Part shown: one piece after another, positions 33,372 through 42,361 of the stretch
How the letters are laid out: every line of letters begins with the position of its first letter
How positions within the stretch are numbered: the first letter of the stretch is position 1
Source of the DNA: Pseudomonas sp. TH43
GTDB lineage: Bacteria > Pseudomonadota > Gammaproteobacteria > Pseudomonadales > Pseudomonadaceae
DNA: 64,000 bases
Direction: 5' to 3'
NCBI RefSeq assembly: GCF_016650635.1
Contig: NZ_JAEKFI010000004.1
Location: 1,906,501 to 1,970,500, forward strand
Position numbers and translations under genes: made by a program
Notes under the pieces: generated by a model
Told to the model about the DNA's origin: nothing
Seen by the model: the letters and a program-made list of their open reading frames with translations, nothing else
The model's database searches: none

Positions 33372-34475
33372 ATGGCGAGTCCCGGATTGAAAACAGCGGT
33401 CATGCTGAGCCTGTTCACTTTGCTCGCCGCGTGCGGGGAGAAAAAAGCCCCGCAGGAATACCTGCCGCGCGTCTTCGTGCAAGAGGTCAAGCCCGCGGAA
33501 TACGCGGCTGCCGTGACCCTCACCGGCGATGTGCAGGCGCGTGTGGAGACTGAATTGTCGTTCCGCGTCGGCGGCAAGATCATCCAGCGCATGGTCGATG
33601 TCGGTGACCGCGTGACCGCCAAACAAGTGCTGGCCAAACTCGATCCCAAGGATTTGCAGACTAACGTCGACTCGGCTCAGGCCCAAGTGGTCGCCGAACA
33701 GGCGCGGGTCAAGCAGACTGCTGCGGCGTTCGTGCGCCAGCAAAAACTGTTGCCCAAGGGGTATACCAGCCAGAGCGAATACGATTCCGCACAAGCGGCG
33801 TTGCGCAGTAGCCAAAGCGCATTGAGTGCGGCCCAGGCGCAACTGGCCAATGCCAAGGATCAACTCAGCTACACCTCGTTGATTGCCGACGCTCCCGGGA
33901 TCATCACCGAGCGTCAGGCCGAGGTCGGCCAGGTGGTACAGGCCACGGCGCCTATTTACAAACTGGCCCGAGACGGCGACCGCGATGCGGTATTCAACGT
34001 CTATGAGTCGTTGCTGGCCGAACGTCCTTCGGATAACAGGATCACCGTTAGCCTGCTCGACAATCCCGAGATCAAAACCACTGGTACTGTGCGCGAAATC
34101 ACCCCGGCGGTGTCAGCGCAGTCCGGCACCGTACAAGTCAAAGTGACCCTCGATAAATTGCCGCCGGGCATGCAACTCGGATCGGTAGTCAGTGCCACGG
34201 CCAAAGGCTCGGGCAAATCGGCGGTTGAGTTGCCGTGGTCGGCGTTGACCAAAAACATCAGCGACCCGGCGGTGTGGATGGTTGACGATAAAGGTGAAGC
34301 GCAGTTGCACACGGTCACGGTTGGGCGTTACCTGACCGGCAAAGTCATCATCAGCGAAGGCCTCAAGGGTGGCGAGAAAGTCATCGTCGCCGGTGGGCAA
34401 TTGCTGCACCCGGGGATGAAAGTCGAGATCGCCGAAAACACCTACAAGGATCTGCAACCGGGAGCACAGCCATGA
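33372..34475 (+). CDS. RND efflux membrane-fusion lipoprotein, first of two
   Basis: A 367-residue periplasmic adaptor. Lipobox LLAAC near residue 20 makes it an inner-membrane lipoprotein. It has the split lipoyl domain (TELSFRVGGKIIQRMVDVGDRVTAKQVLAKLDPKD ... IADAPGIITERQAEVGQVV), an alpha-helical hairpin rich in Gln and Ala between (DSAQAQVVAEQARVKQ), and a beta-barrel domain. ATG 33372 follows AAGGAG; the open frame extends far upstream but only across the antisense of the ATPase gene. Its stop overlaps the next gene by 4 nt. The operon carries two different adaptors. Confidence 0.88.
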   Translation: MASPGLKTAVMLSLFTLLAACGEKKAPQEYLPRVFVQEVKPAEYAAAVTLTGDVQARVETELSFRVGGKIIQRMVDVGDRVTAKQVLAKLDPKDLQTNVDSAQAQVVAEQARVKQTAAAFVRQQKLLPKGYTSQSEYDSAQAALRSSQSALSAAQAQLANAKDQLSYTSLIADAPGIITERQAEVGQVVQATAPIYKLARDGDRDAVFNVYESLLAERPSDNRITVSLLDNPEIKTTGTVREITPAVSAQSGTVQVKVTLDKLPPGMQLGSVVSATAKGSGKSAVELPWSALTKNISDPAVWMVDDKGEAQLHTVTVGRYLTGKVIISEGLKGGEKVIVAGGQLLHPGMKVEIAENTYKDLQPGAQP

Positions 34476-35536
34476 AGTCTCTGTGGCTGTTACCCCTTGC
34501 TGTGTTGTTGGTCGCGTGCTCCAAGAAGGAACCACCGCCTGAGCCGGTACGTCCGGTGCTGTCGGTCAAGGTCGAGGCTTTGAGCGAAGAAAATCTCGGG
34601 CGCTTTGCCGGCAGTATTCAGGCACGCTACGAGAGCAACACCGGTTTCCGCGTCGGCGGCCGCATCGCCAGCCGTAACGTCGATGTCGGAGCTGAAGTGG
34701 AGAAGGGCACGTTGCTCGCCACCCTCGACCCGTCTGATCAGCAGAACCAGTTGCGTTCGGCCCAGGGCGATCTGGCGAAAGTCCAGGCGCAACTGATCAA
34801 CGCGCAAGCCAATGCGCGCCGCCAGCAAGCGCTGTTTGATCGCGGTGTCGGAGCGCAGGCGCAGCTGGACATTGCCACGACTGATCTGAAAACCACGCAA
34901 GCCTCGCTCGATCAGGCGCGTGCGGCGGTCAATCAAAGCAAGGATCAACTCGGCTACACCGAATTGCGCTCCGACCACCGCGCCGTGGTCACTGCCTGGA
35001 ACGCCGAGGCCGGGCAGGTAGTGACTGCCGGCCAGCAAGTGGTAACGCTGGCGCAACCGGACATCAAGGAAGCGGTGATCGACCTGCCGGACACGCTGGT
35101 CGACCAGATCCCCAGCGATGTGGTGTTCCTGGTCGCGGCGCAACTTGATCCGAGCATCAAGACCACTGCGACCATTCGCGAAATCGAACCGCAGGCGCAA
35201 AGCGCTACTCGCACGCGACGGGCACGCCTGACGCTGGCAGACACCCCCGACGGTTTCCGCCTCGGCACGGCGATCAGTGTGACCCTCAGTTCGGCGATCA
35301 AACCGCGTATCGAATTGCCCGCAACGGCGCTGCAAGAGGTCGACGGCAAATCGCGTATCTGGGTGATCGACACGCAAAACAAGACCGTCAGCCCTCGCGA
35401 CGTCACGGTCATCAGCCGTACCAACAGCAGCGTGGTGCTTGCCGGCGGCGTGAAGAACGGCGAGCGAGTGGTCAGCGCCGGCGTCAACAGTCTAAAACCC
35501 GGACAATCCGTGAAACTTGACGAGGACAGTCAATGA
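34472..35536 (+). CDS. RND efflux membrane-fusion lipoprotein, second of two
   Basis: A 354-residue adaptor with lipobox LLVAC (Cys 14), lipoyl halves (SNTGFRVGGRIASRNVDVGAEVEKGTLLATLDPSD ... SDHRAVVTAWNAEAGQVV), and an Ala/Gln-rich coiled-coil hairpin (QAQLINAQANARRQQALF). It resembles but is not the same as the preceding adaptor. Paired adaptors can form a heteromeric ring on one pump, as in the triclosan pump TriABC of P. aeruginosa. It is translationally coupled at both ends (4-nt overlaps). Confidence 0.88.
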   Translation: MKSLWLLPLAVLLVACSKKEPPPEPVRPVLSVKVEALSEENLGRFAGSIQARYESNTGFRVGGRIASRNVDVGAEVEKGTLLATLDPSDQQNQLRSAQGDLAKVQAQLINAQANARRQQALFDRGVGAQAQLDIATTDLKTTQASLDQARAAVNQSKDQLGYTELRSDHRAVVTAWNAEAGQVVTAGQQVVTLAQPDIKEAVIDLPDTLVDQIPSDVVFLVAAQLDPSIKTTATIREIEPQAQSATRTRRARLTLADTPDGFRLGTAISVTLSSAIKPRIELPATALQEVDGKSRIWVIDTQNKTVSPRDVTVISRTNSSVVLAGGVKNGERVVSAGVNSLKPGQSVKLDEDSQ

Positions 35537-38500
35537 AAGGCTCTTTCAACCTCTCCGAATGGGCCCTCAAGCATCAGTCTTTCGTCTGGTATCTGATGTT
35601 CGTCGGATTGCTCATGGGGGTGTTCTCATACTTCAATCTGGGGCGTGAAGAAGACCCTTCGTTCACCATCAAGACCATGGTTATCCAGACCAAATGGCCG
35701 GGCGCGACGCAAGAAGAAACCCTTAAGCAAGTCACCGACCGCATCGAGAAAAAACTCGAAGAGCTGGACTCCCTCGACTACGTGAAAAGCTATACGCGCC
35801 CCGGCGAATCGACGGTGTACGTGTACCTGCGCGACACCACCAGTGCCAAGGACATTCCGGAAATCTGGTACCAGGTGCGCAAGAAGATCGACGACATTCG
35901 CGGGCAGTTTCCCCAAGGTATTCAGGGGCCGGGATTCAACGATGAATTTGGTGATGTTTACGGCTCGGTTTACGCGTTTACCGCCGACGGTCTGACCATG
36001 CGCCAACTGCGCGATTACGTCGAGCAGGCGCGCGCCGAGATCCGTAATGTGCCAGGGCTGGGCAAGATCGAGATGGTCGGTCAGCAGGACGAAGTGATTT
36101 ACCTGAACTTCTCCACGCGCAAACTCGCAGCGCTGGGGATCGATCAGCGTCAGGTGGTGCAGAGCCTGCAATCGCAAAACGCCGTGACCCCGGCAGGTGT
36201 CATCGAGGCCGGCCCCGAGCGGATCTCCGTGCGCACCTCGGGCCAGTTTGCCTCCGAGAAGGACCTGGCCGAGGTCAATCTCAAGCTCAATGATCGTTTC
36301 TATCGTCTGGCCGACATCGCTGACATCAGCCGTGGTTACGTCGATCCGGCCACCCCCGAGTTCCGCTTCGACGGCAAACCGGCTATCGGCCTGGCGATTG
36401 CCATGCAGAAGGGCGGCAACGTGCAGGAGTTCGGCAAGGCACTGCACGCACGCATCGACCAATTGACCGCCGACCTGCCCGTGGGCGTCGGCGTGCACAC
36501 GGTGTCCGATCAGGCGGTGGTGGTGGAGGAGGCCGTCGGCGGCTTCACCAGCGCGTTGTTCGAAGCGGTGATCATCGTGCTGGTGGTGAGCTTTATCAGC
36601 CTCGGCGTGCGCGCCGGACTGGTGGTAGCGTGCTCGATTCCGCTGGTGCTGGCGATGGTGTTTGTGTTCATGGAATACAGCGGCATCACCATGCAGCGGA
36701 TTTCCCTCGGTGCCTTGATCATCGCCCTCGGCCTGCTGGTGGACGATGCGATGATCACCGTGGAAATGATGGTCACGCGTCTGGAAATGGGCGAGACCAA
36801 GGAACAGGCAGCGACGTTCGCCTACACCTCGACGGCGTTCCCGATGCTTACCGGGACGCTGGTGACCGTGGCCGGTTTCGTGCCGATCGGTCTCAACGCC
36901 AGCTCTGCGGGTGAGTACACCTTCACCTTGTTTGCGGTGATCGCGGTGGCGATGCTGGTGTCGTGGATCGTCGCCGTGCTGTTCGCGCCGGTGATCGGCG
37001 TGCACATCCTCAGCACCAATGTGAAACCGCACAAAGCCGAGCCTGGGCGCATTGGGCGGGCCTTCAACCATGGTTTGTTGTGGTCGATGCGCAACCGTTG
37101 GTGGGCGATCGGCATCACGATTCTGTGCTTCGTGCTGGCGGTGTTCTGCATGCGCTTTGTGCAGAACCAGTTCTTTCCGTCATCCGATCGGCCGGAAATT
37201 CTGGTCGACCTGAATCTGCCGCAAAACGCCTCGATCAACGAAACCCGCAAAGCCGTGGATAAGCTGGAAGAAACCCTCAAGGGTGATCCGGACATCGTGC
37301 GCTGGAGCACCTACATCGGTCAGGGCGCGATCCGTTTCTACCTGCCGCTCGACCAGCAATTGCAGAACCCGTACTACGCGCAACTGGTGATCGTCAGCAA
37401 AAATTTCGAATCGCGCGAGGCTTTGAGTCAACGCCTGCGTGAGCGCTTGCGCAAAGACTTCGTCGGCATTGGCAGCTACGTGCAGGCGCTGGAAATGGGC
37501 CCGCCGGTCGGGCGGCCGATCCAGTACCGGATCAGCGGCAAAGACATCGATCAGGTGCGCAAGCACGCGATCGACCTGGCCACCGAACTGGACAAGAACT
37601 CGCACATCGGCGAGATCATTTACGACTGGAACGAGCCGGGTAAAGTCCTGCGTATCGATATTGCACAAGACAAGGCGCGCCAACTCGGGCTGTCGTCAGA
37701 AGACGTGGCGAATCTGATGAACAGCATCGTCAGCGGCTCGCCTCTGACTCAGGTCGATGATGATATTTACCTGATCAACGTCGTCGGCCGCGCAGTCGAT
37801 TCCGAACGCGGCACCCCGGAAACCCTGCAAAACCTGCAGATCGTCACGCCGAGCGGCACCTCGATTCCACTGCTGGCGTTCGCCACGGTGCGGTATGAGT
37901 TGGAGCAGCCGTTGGTGTGGCGCCGCGACCGCTTGCCGACCATCACCATCAAGGCCTCGGTGCGCGACGAGATTCAGCCCACCGATCTGGTGAAACTGCT
38001 GAAACCGTCCATTGACGCCTTCGCCGAAAAACTGCCGGTCGGCTACAAAGTCGCCACTGGCGGTACGGTCGAGGAAAGCGGCAAGGCCCAGGGGCCGATT
38101 GCCAAAGTGCTGCCGTTGATGCTGTTTTTGATGGCGACCTTCCTGATGATCCAGCTGCACAGCGTGCAGAAGATGTTCCTGGTGGCGAGTGTTGCGCCGC
38201 TGGGGCTGATCGGCGTGGTGCTGGCGCTGGTGCCGACCGGTACGCCCATGGGTTTCGTGGCGATTCTCGGGATCCTGGCGCTGATCGGCATCATCATCCG
38301 TAACTCGGTGATTCTGGTGACGCAGATCGATGAATACGAGAAGAAGGGCTATGAACCGTGGGATGCGGTGGTGGAAGCGACCGAGCACCGGCGTCGGCCG
38401 ATCCTGCTGACCGCAGCGGCGGCGAGCATGGGCATGATCCCGATTGCCCGGGAGGTGTTCTGGGGGCCGATGGCTTACGCGATGATCGGCGGGATCGTTG

Positions 38501-38598
38501 TCGCGACATTGCTGACGCTGCTGTTTTTGCCGGCGTTGTATGTGGCCTGGTACAAGATTCGCGAGCCGAAGAAGGACTCATCGCCAGCGTCCCATTGA
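35533..38598 (+). CDS. RND-family efflux pump (HAE1-like inner-membrane transporter)
   Basis: A 1021-residue RND transporter with the expected 12 membrane spans and two large periplasmic loops. Key features: the first helix (VWYLMFVGLLMGVFSYF), the proton-relay aspartate pair in GLLVDDAMITVEMMVTRLEMG (TM4), and GILALIGIIIRNSVILVTQIDEYEKKG (TM10). HAE1 pumps export hydrophobic or amphiphilic drugs and toxins. The two-adaptor order lipoprotein-lipoprotein-pump matches the TriABC type; no outer-membrane factor gene is present, so it would borrow one such as OpmH/TolC. Confidence 0.93.
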   Translation: MKGSFNLSEWALKHQSFVWYLMFVGLLMGVFSYFNLGREEDPSFTIKTMVIQTKWPGATQEETLKQVTDRIEKKLEELDSLDYVKSYTRPGESTVYVYLRDTTSAKDIPEIWYQVRKKIDDIRGQFPQGIQGPGFNDEFGDVYGSVYAFTADGLTMRQLRDYVEQARAEIRNVPGLGKIEMVGQQDEVIYLNFSTRKLAALGIDQRQVVQSLQSQNAVTPAGVIEAGPERISVRTSGQFASEKDLAEVNLKLNDRFYRLADIADISRGYVDPATPEFRFDGKPAIGLAIAMQKGGNVQEFGKALHARIDQLTADLPVGVGVHTVSDQAVVVEEAVGGFTSALFEAVIIVLVVSFISLGVRAGLVVACSIPLVLAMVFVFMEYSGITMQRISLGALIIALGLLVDDAMITVEMMVTRLEMGETKEQAATFAYTSTAFPMLTGTLVTVAGFVPIGLNASSAGEYTFTLFAVIAVAMLVSWIVAVLFAPVIGVHILSTNVKPHKAEPGRIGRAFNHGLLWSMRNRWWAIGITILCFVLAVFCMRFVQNQFFPSSDRPEILVDLNLPQNASINETRKAVDKLEETLKGDPDIVRWSTYIGQGAIRFYLPLDQQLQNPYYAQLVIVSKNFESREALSQRLRERLRKDFVGIGSYVQALEMGPPVGRPIQYRISGKDIDQVRKHAIDLATELDKNSHIGEIIYDWNEPGKVLRIDIAQDKARQLGLSSEDVANLMNSIVSGSPLTQVDDDIYLINVVGRAVDSERGTPETLQNLQIVTPSGTSIPLLAFATVRYELEQPLVWRRDRLPTITIKASVRDEIQPTDLVKLLKPSIDAFAEKLPVGYKVATGGTVEESGKAQGPIAKVLPLMLFLMATFLMIQLHSVQKMFLVASVAPLGLIGVVLALVPTGTPMGFVAILGILALIGIIIRNSVILVTQIDEYEKKGYEPWDAVVEATEHRRRPILLTAAAASMGMIPIAREVFWGPMAYAMIGGIVVATLLTLLFLPALYVAWYKIREPKKDSSPASH

Positions 38599-38655
38599 TT
38601 TTGCTTGTTACACCTTTGGGAATGATCCGACTTACAGCTCACGGGTAATGCGTTA

Positions 38656-38685
38656 ACGTCCCTCCTCCATTTGGAAGAGGGACGT
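38656..38685 (+). promoter_or_regulatory. Hairpin covering the ribosome site of the glycosidase gene
   Basis: ACGTCCCTC-C-TCC, loop ATTT, GGA-A-GAGGGACGT: a 9-bp perfect outer stem and a 3-bp inner stem around one mismatch. The right arm contains GAGGGA, the ribosome site for ATG 38689. No T run follows, so it is not a normal terminator. Confidence 0.65.
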
Positions 38686-38688
38686 CTG

Positions 38689-40941
38689 ATGTCGATCGCT
38701 ACTTGCTGGATGCGCCCGGTGCTGTTGATCGTCGCGCTGTGCCTGTCGCCTTCGGCGTTGGCCGATACCGTGCTGGAGAACTCGCTGTGGCGGGTGCAGA
38801 TCGATCTCGCGACTCTGGCTGTGCGTGTCACCCCGGCCGACAGTCCGACCGTTCAGGCCTCGGCGGGCGTTGCCGCACACAAAGTCAGCGAGCAGGTGCA
38901 ACGCGGCAATCGCATCGACTGGCAATGGGACGAAGGCGCCTGGTCCCTCAGTGTTGCTCTGGATCAGCGCGACCTGTCCTTCTCGATCACGGCGCGTGAG
39001 CCTGCGGAGCTGGAGTTCCTGCGCCAACCCGCCGAAGCCATGGGCAAAGGACTGATCTGGCCGTTGGCCGAGGGGCATTACGTGCCCCGTGGCGACGCCG
39101 TGTGGCGAAAGTTTCTGACGAGTCAGGGCGCGTTCAACACCACCCAGGACCTCAGCCTGCCGCTGTGGGGCGTCCAGCACGAAGGGTTCAACCTGAACTG
39201 GTTGCTGACCAATCCCTACAACAATCAACTGCTGTTCAGCGCGCCAAGCGATGTTTTGGCGTTGTCTGCGCGGCATCAATTCACATCCCTGCAGCCTTCG
39301 ACGCCGCTGACGTTCACCCTGTTTCTGGGATCGACGGACCCGTTGGCGGGCGCAAAACGCTATCGACAATGGCTTATCGATAACGGGCGCTATGAAACCT
39401 TGAGCAGCAAGCTTGAGCAGACCCCGCAGGCGAGCAAATTGCTGGGTGCGAGCCATGTCTACCTGTGGGGCAACGACTTGCTGGGGCAAAAAGATGTGCG
39501 CGACTGGCCAGCGCTGCTCGACGGGCTACGCGACCCTGGAGCGCTGGTGAGTGAATTGCGCGCTGCGATGGACCCTGAAACGGTACCGATTCTCGCCACC
39601 AGAACGGCGTTGAATGGCTATCAGAAAACCGTGTTGTTGCGCAGTTTCAACCGTGCGTTGAACACTCAGGCGCGCAAAACCTGGCAGGCCCGAGCCGTGC
39701 CCGACATGCAGGCACTGGCAGACGGTTATGGACAGTTGCGGGCGCAAGTCAACGATACCTTCGCGGACGCCTTGACTGCCGACCCGCAGCAGTGGGGCAG
39801 CACCCTGTCGCTGGAGACGCTGGCGCAATTGCAAAGGGCCGGGTTGTCACGACTGTGGCTGGGGCTCGGCGAAGGCTGGGAGGGCGGGCTCTGGCACCCG
39901 GAGGTGGTGCGTGCGGGCGTGGCGGCGGGGTATCTGGTCGCGCCGTATGACTCCTACGAAACGTCGCTGAGCCGCGACGAGAATCCGGATTGGACCACGG
40001 CACATCTGGGTGACAAGGCGAATGCCGAGTGCGCCATCGTGCTGGAAAACGGTACGAGGAAAAGCGGCTTTCAGCAATCGGGCTATTACACCGATCCGCG
40101 TTGCGTACGACCGTTGCTCGAACAACGGGTCAAAGCCATTCAAGCGGCGGCCGGGTTCAACAGTTGGTTTCTCGACGCTTACGCTACCGGCATGCTGTTC
40201 GACAGCTACCGCCCCGCTGCCCCCATGACTCAGGCGCAAAACGCCGAGAGCAAAGTCCTGGCGTCACGCTGGATCAACCAGGTGTTGCAACTGCCAAGCG
40301 GTTCCGAGGATGGTAATGCGACCACCGCGCAAGGGGTGCTGTTTACACATGGCATGCAGACGCCAGTCATCGGTTGGGGCGATGTCGACATGAGCAAGAA
40401 CCCCGAATCGAAATACTTCACGGGCAAATGGTATCCACCGGAGCAACCGGCAGTGTTCTTCAAGTCCGTGCCGATGAAAGAGCCCTATCGGCGCATCCAC
40501 TTTGACCCGACCAGCCGTTTGCCGCTGTACCAGGCGGTGTTCCACGGGTCGGTGATCACCTCGCATCATTGGTTGTACGACAGCCTGAAGCTGAGCAACG
40601 TGCGGGTGGACAACGAACTCATGCAATTGCTTTACAACGTGCCGCCGCTGTATCACCTGAGTGCGGCGACGCTTGCGCAGCGGTTGCCGTTGATTGCCCG
40701 GCAGGATGCGTTTTTCCGTCCCTTGCATGAACGTCTGGCGACTCAGGCGCTGGTTGATTTCCAATGGCTGAGCGCGGACCGCCGAGTGCAGCAGACTTCT
40801 TTTGAGGACGGCACTCGGCTGCTGGCCAATTTTGATCAGGCTGCGCGCGAGGTGCGCGGGCAGACTTTGCCCGGCGCAAGCATCACGGTGGTGACACCTG
40901 AAGGAGCGGTCAGTCACTATCGCGTGCAGACCTCGCCTTGA
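38689..40941 (+). CDS. Secreted GH101/GH129-related glycoside hydrolase
   Basis: A 750-residue protein with a signal peptide (to about residue 25, PSALA). The family pattern is that of bacterial proteins related to GH101 and GH129 (endo- or exo-alpha-N-acetylgalactosaminidases): beta-sandwich start, then an alpha/beta barrel with RLWLGLGEGWEGGLWHPEVV, LVAPYDSYETSL, FNSWFLDAYATG and GVLFTHGMQTPVIGWGDVD. The Asp in FLDAYA may be the nucleophile. ATG 38689 is chosen because the upstream TTG codon lies in the hairpin. It is 90 bp after the RND pump. The sugar substrate is unknown; a mucin-type or microbial galactosaminoglycan is possible. Confidence 0.65.
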   Translation: MSIATCWMRPVLLIVALCLSPSALADTVLENSLWRVQIDLATLAVRVTPADSPTVQASAGVAAHKVSEQVQRGNRIDWQWDEGAWSLSVALDQRDLSFSITAREPAELEFLRQPAEAMGKGLIWPLAEGHYVPRGDAVWRKFLTSQGAFNTTQDLSLPLWGVQHEGFNLNWLLTNPYNNQLLFSAPSDVLALSARHQFTSLQPSTPLTFTLFLGSTDPLAGAKRYRQWLIDNGRYETLSSKLEQTPQASKLLGASHVYLWGNDLLGQKDVRDWPALLDGLRDPGALVSELRAAMDPETVPILATRTALNGYQKTVLLRSFNRALNTQARKTWQARAVPDMQALADGYGQLRAQVNDTFADALTADPQQWGSTLSLETLAQLQRAGLSRLWLGLGEGWEGGLWHPEVVRAGVAAGYLVAPYDSYETSLSRDENPDWTTAHLGDKANAECAIVLENGTRKSGFQQSGYYTDPRCVRPLLEQRVKAIQAAAGFNSWFLDAYATGMLFDSYRPAAPMTQAQNAESKVLASRWINQVLQLPSGSEDGNATTAQGVLFTHGMQTPVIGWGDVDMSKNPESKYFTGKWYPPEQPAVFFKSVPMKEPYRRIHFDPTSRLPLYQAVFHGSVITSHHWLYDSLKLSNVRVDNELMQLLYNVPPLYHLSAATLAQRLPLIARQDAFFRPLHERLATQALVDFQWLSADRRVQQTSFEDGTRLLANFDQAAREVRGQTLPGASITVVTPEGAVSHYRVQTSP

Positions 40942-40942
40942 C

Positions 40943-41569
40943 TCAGTGCTTGCGCCAGACGCTGGCCAACCACGGCTGTTGCTCACGCGGCAGCCCTGCC
41001 GGGCGGAAGTAGTGCTCCAGCTCGACAAACCCGGCCGTCGTCAACAATCCGCGCCAGGCTTCGAGGTCGTGATACGCGCCATAACGCCGCCCGTTCCAGC
41101 CCTCGCGGTTATCCCCGCGAGGATTGGAGCTGAACAGAACGCCGCCAGGTTTCAACGTGCCGTGCAACTGTTGCAGCACCCGCGGCAATTCCTGCAGCGG
41201 CACATGAAACAGCACCGCGTTGGCAAAAATTCCGTCGAAGCGTTCTGCCGGCAGATCAAGCTTTAGAAAATCCTGCTGCAAGACTTCGCAGCCACTGTCC
41301 TCGCGGGCCATTCGCGCAAACTCTTGTGAGCCGTCGAGGCCGACCGCGATATGACCCATGCGCGTGAATGTCTGCAAATCGCGCCCCGGGCCACAGCCGA
41401 AATCGAGAATCGTGAACGGCGCCTCTCCCTTAAGGTGCCGCAACAACGCATCGATGTTCTGGCTGACATCGTGATCGCGAGTACCTTCACGAAAGTCTTC
41501 GGCCACCGCGTTGTAATTGCCCAGCGTGGTGGCGGTGATCTGTGCGAGGTCGTCGGAGGTATGTTTCAT
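40943..41569 (-). CDS. SAM-dependent class I methyltransferase
   Basis: A 208-residue methyltransferase. Motif I is ILDFGCGPGRDLQTF, the acidic residue of motif II is in VGLDGSQEF, and post-I blocks are DGIFANAVLFHVPLQELPRVLQQL and LKPGGVLFSSNPRGDN. ATG 41569 (MKHTSDDLAQ) is chosen because upstream residues lack similarity to the family. It converges on the glycosidase with 1 bp between stops. The substrate is not determinable. Confidence 0.83.
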   Translation of the reverse strand: MKHTSDDLAQITATTLGNYNAVAEDFREGTRDHDVSQNIDALLRHLKGEAPFTILDFGCGPGRDLQTFTRMGHIAVGLDGSQEFARMAREDSGCEVLQQDFLKLDLPAERFDGIFANAVLFHVPLQELPRVLQQLHGTLKPGGVLFSSNPRGDNREGWNGRRYGAYHDLEAWRGLLTTAGFVELEHYFRPAGLPREQQPWLASVWRKH

Positions 41570-41626
41570 GGTCGGGGCTGCTTGGGCAATTGGGGTTTGC
41601 CGAATATACGCCATCAAGCGGGGAGG

Positions 41627-41680
41627 GCTAGCTGTCACAGGGGAACGCATTCCAACGGTGAGAGCTAGCCTGCTAGCTAG
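41627..41680. repeat. Diverged REP pair with AGCTAGC arms
   Basis: GGCTAGCTGTCACAGGGGAACGCATTCC and GGTGAGAGCTAGCCTGCTAGC keep the frame of the TTCGCGAGCAGG family, but CG pairs of the arms are replaced by TA. Confidence 0.6.
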
Positions 41681-41716
41681 AGCGATTGCGAAAGCGCTGC
41701 ATAAATCCCGCTTTGC

Positions 41717-42361
41717 TCAACGCTTGTCCAACCCCCGCGCCAACCGGTCCCCACCCAATTGAATCAGCGCCACCAGCGCCACCAGCAACACAATCACCGT
41801 CAGCATGATCTGGCTGTCAAAGCGCTGGTAACCGTAGCGGTAGGCAATGTCGCCCAGACCACCGGCGCCAATCGCCCCGGCCATGGCCGATGAGTTGATC
41901 ATCGTGACCAGCGTAATGGTGAACCCGCCGACAATGCCTGGCAGCGCTTCCGGCAGCAACACATGCCAGACGATGTGCCAGCGCCGGCAACCCATCGCCT
42001 GCGCAGCTTCGATCAAGCCATGATCAACTTCTCGCAGGCTCACTTCAGCAATCCGCGCGAAGAACGGCGTAGCCGCAATCGTCAGCGGCACCACTGCTGC
42101 CCAGACACCGTAAGTCGTGCCGACAATCAACCGGGTGAAGGGAATCAGCGCGACCATCAGAATCAGAAACGGGATCGAGCGGAACAGGTTGACGAAAGCG
42201 CCCAAGGCCCGGTTCAAAACCGGCGCTTGGTAGATCCCGCCCTTGTCGCTGGTGACCAGAATCACCGCCATGGGAATCCCCACCAGCAACGCGATCAACG
42301 ACGACACGCCGACCATCAGAAAGGTGTCGATGAAACCTTGCAGCAAGCGATCAAACCACAT
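41717..42361 (-). CDS. metI: Methionine-type ABC transporter permease
   Basis: A 214-residue permease with five spans and the loop EVSLREVDHGLIEAAQAMGCRRWHIVWHVLLPEALPG, typical of MetI. ATG 42361 (MWFDRLLQGF) overlaps the end of metN by 11 nt. It is the last gene of the sfnB-LLM-metQNI unit. In the presence of two SfnB-type enzymes the importer may take organosulfur compounds other than methionine. Confidence 0.9.
   Translation of the reverse strand: MWFDRLLQGFIDTFLMVGVSSLIALLVGIPMAVILVTSDKGGIYQAPVLNRALGAFVNLFRSIPFLILMVALIPFTRLIVGTTYGVWAAVVPLTIAATPFFARIAEVSLREVDHGLIEAAQAMGCRRWHIVWHVLLPEALPGIVGGFTITLVTMINSSAMAGAIGAGGLGDIAYRYGYQRFDSQIMLTVIVLLVALVALIQLGGDRLARGLDKR

Noticed and set aside
35626..37071. 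Long open frame (481 codons) opposite the RND pump
   Set aside because: It is antisense to a well-conserved gene, rich in His, Gln and Arg as expected for a codon shadow, and has no family pattern.
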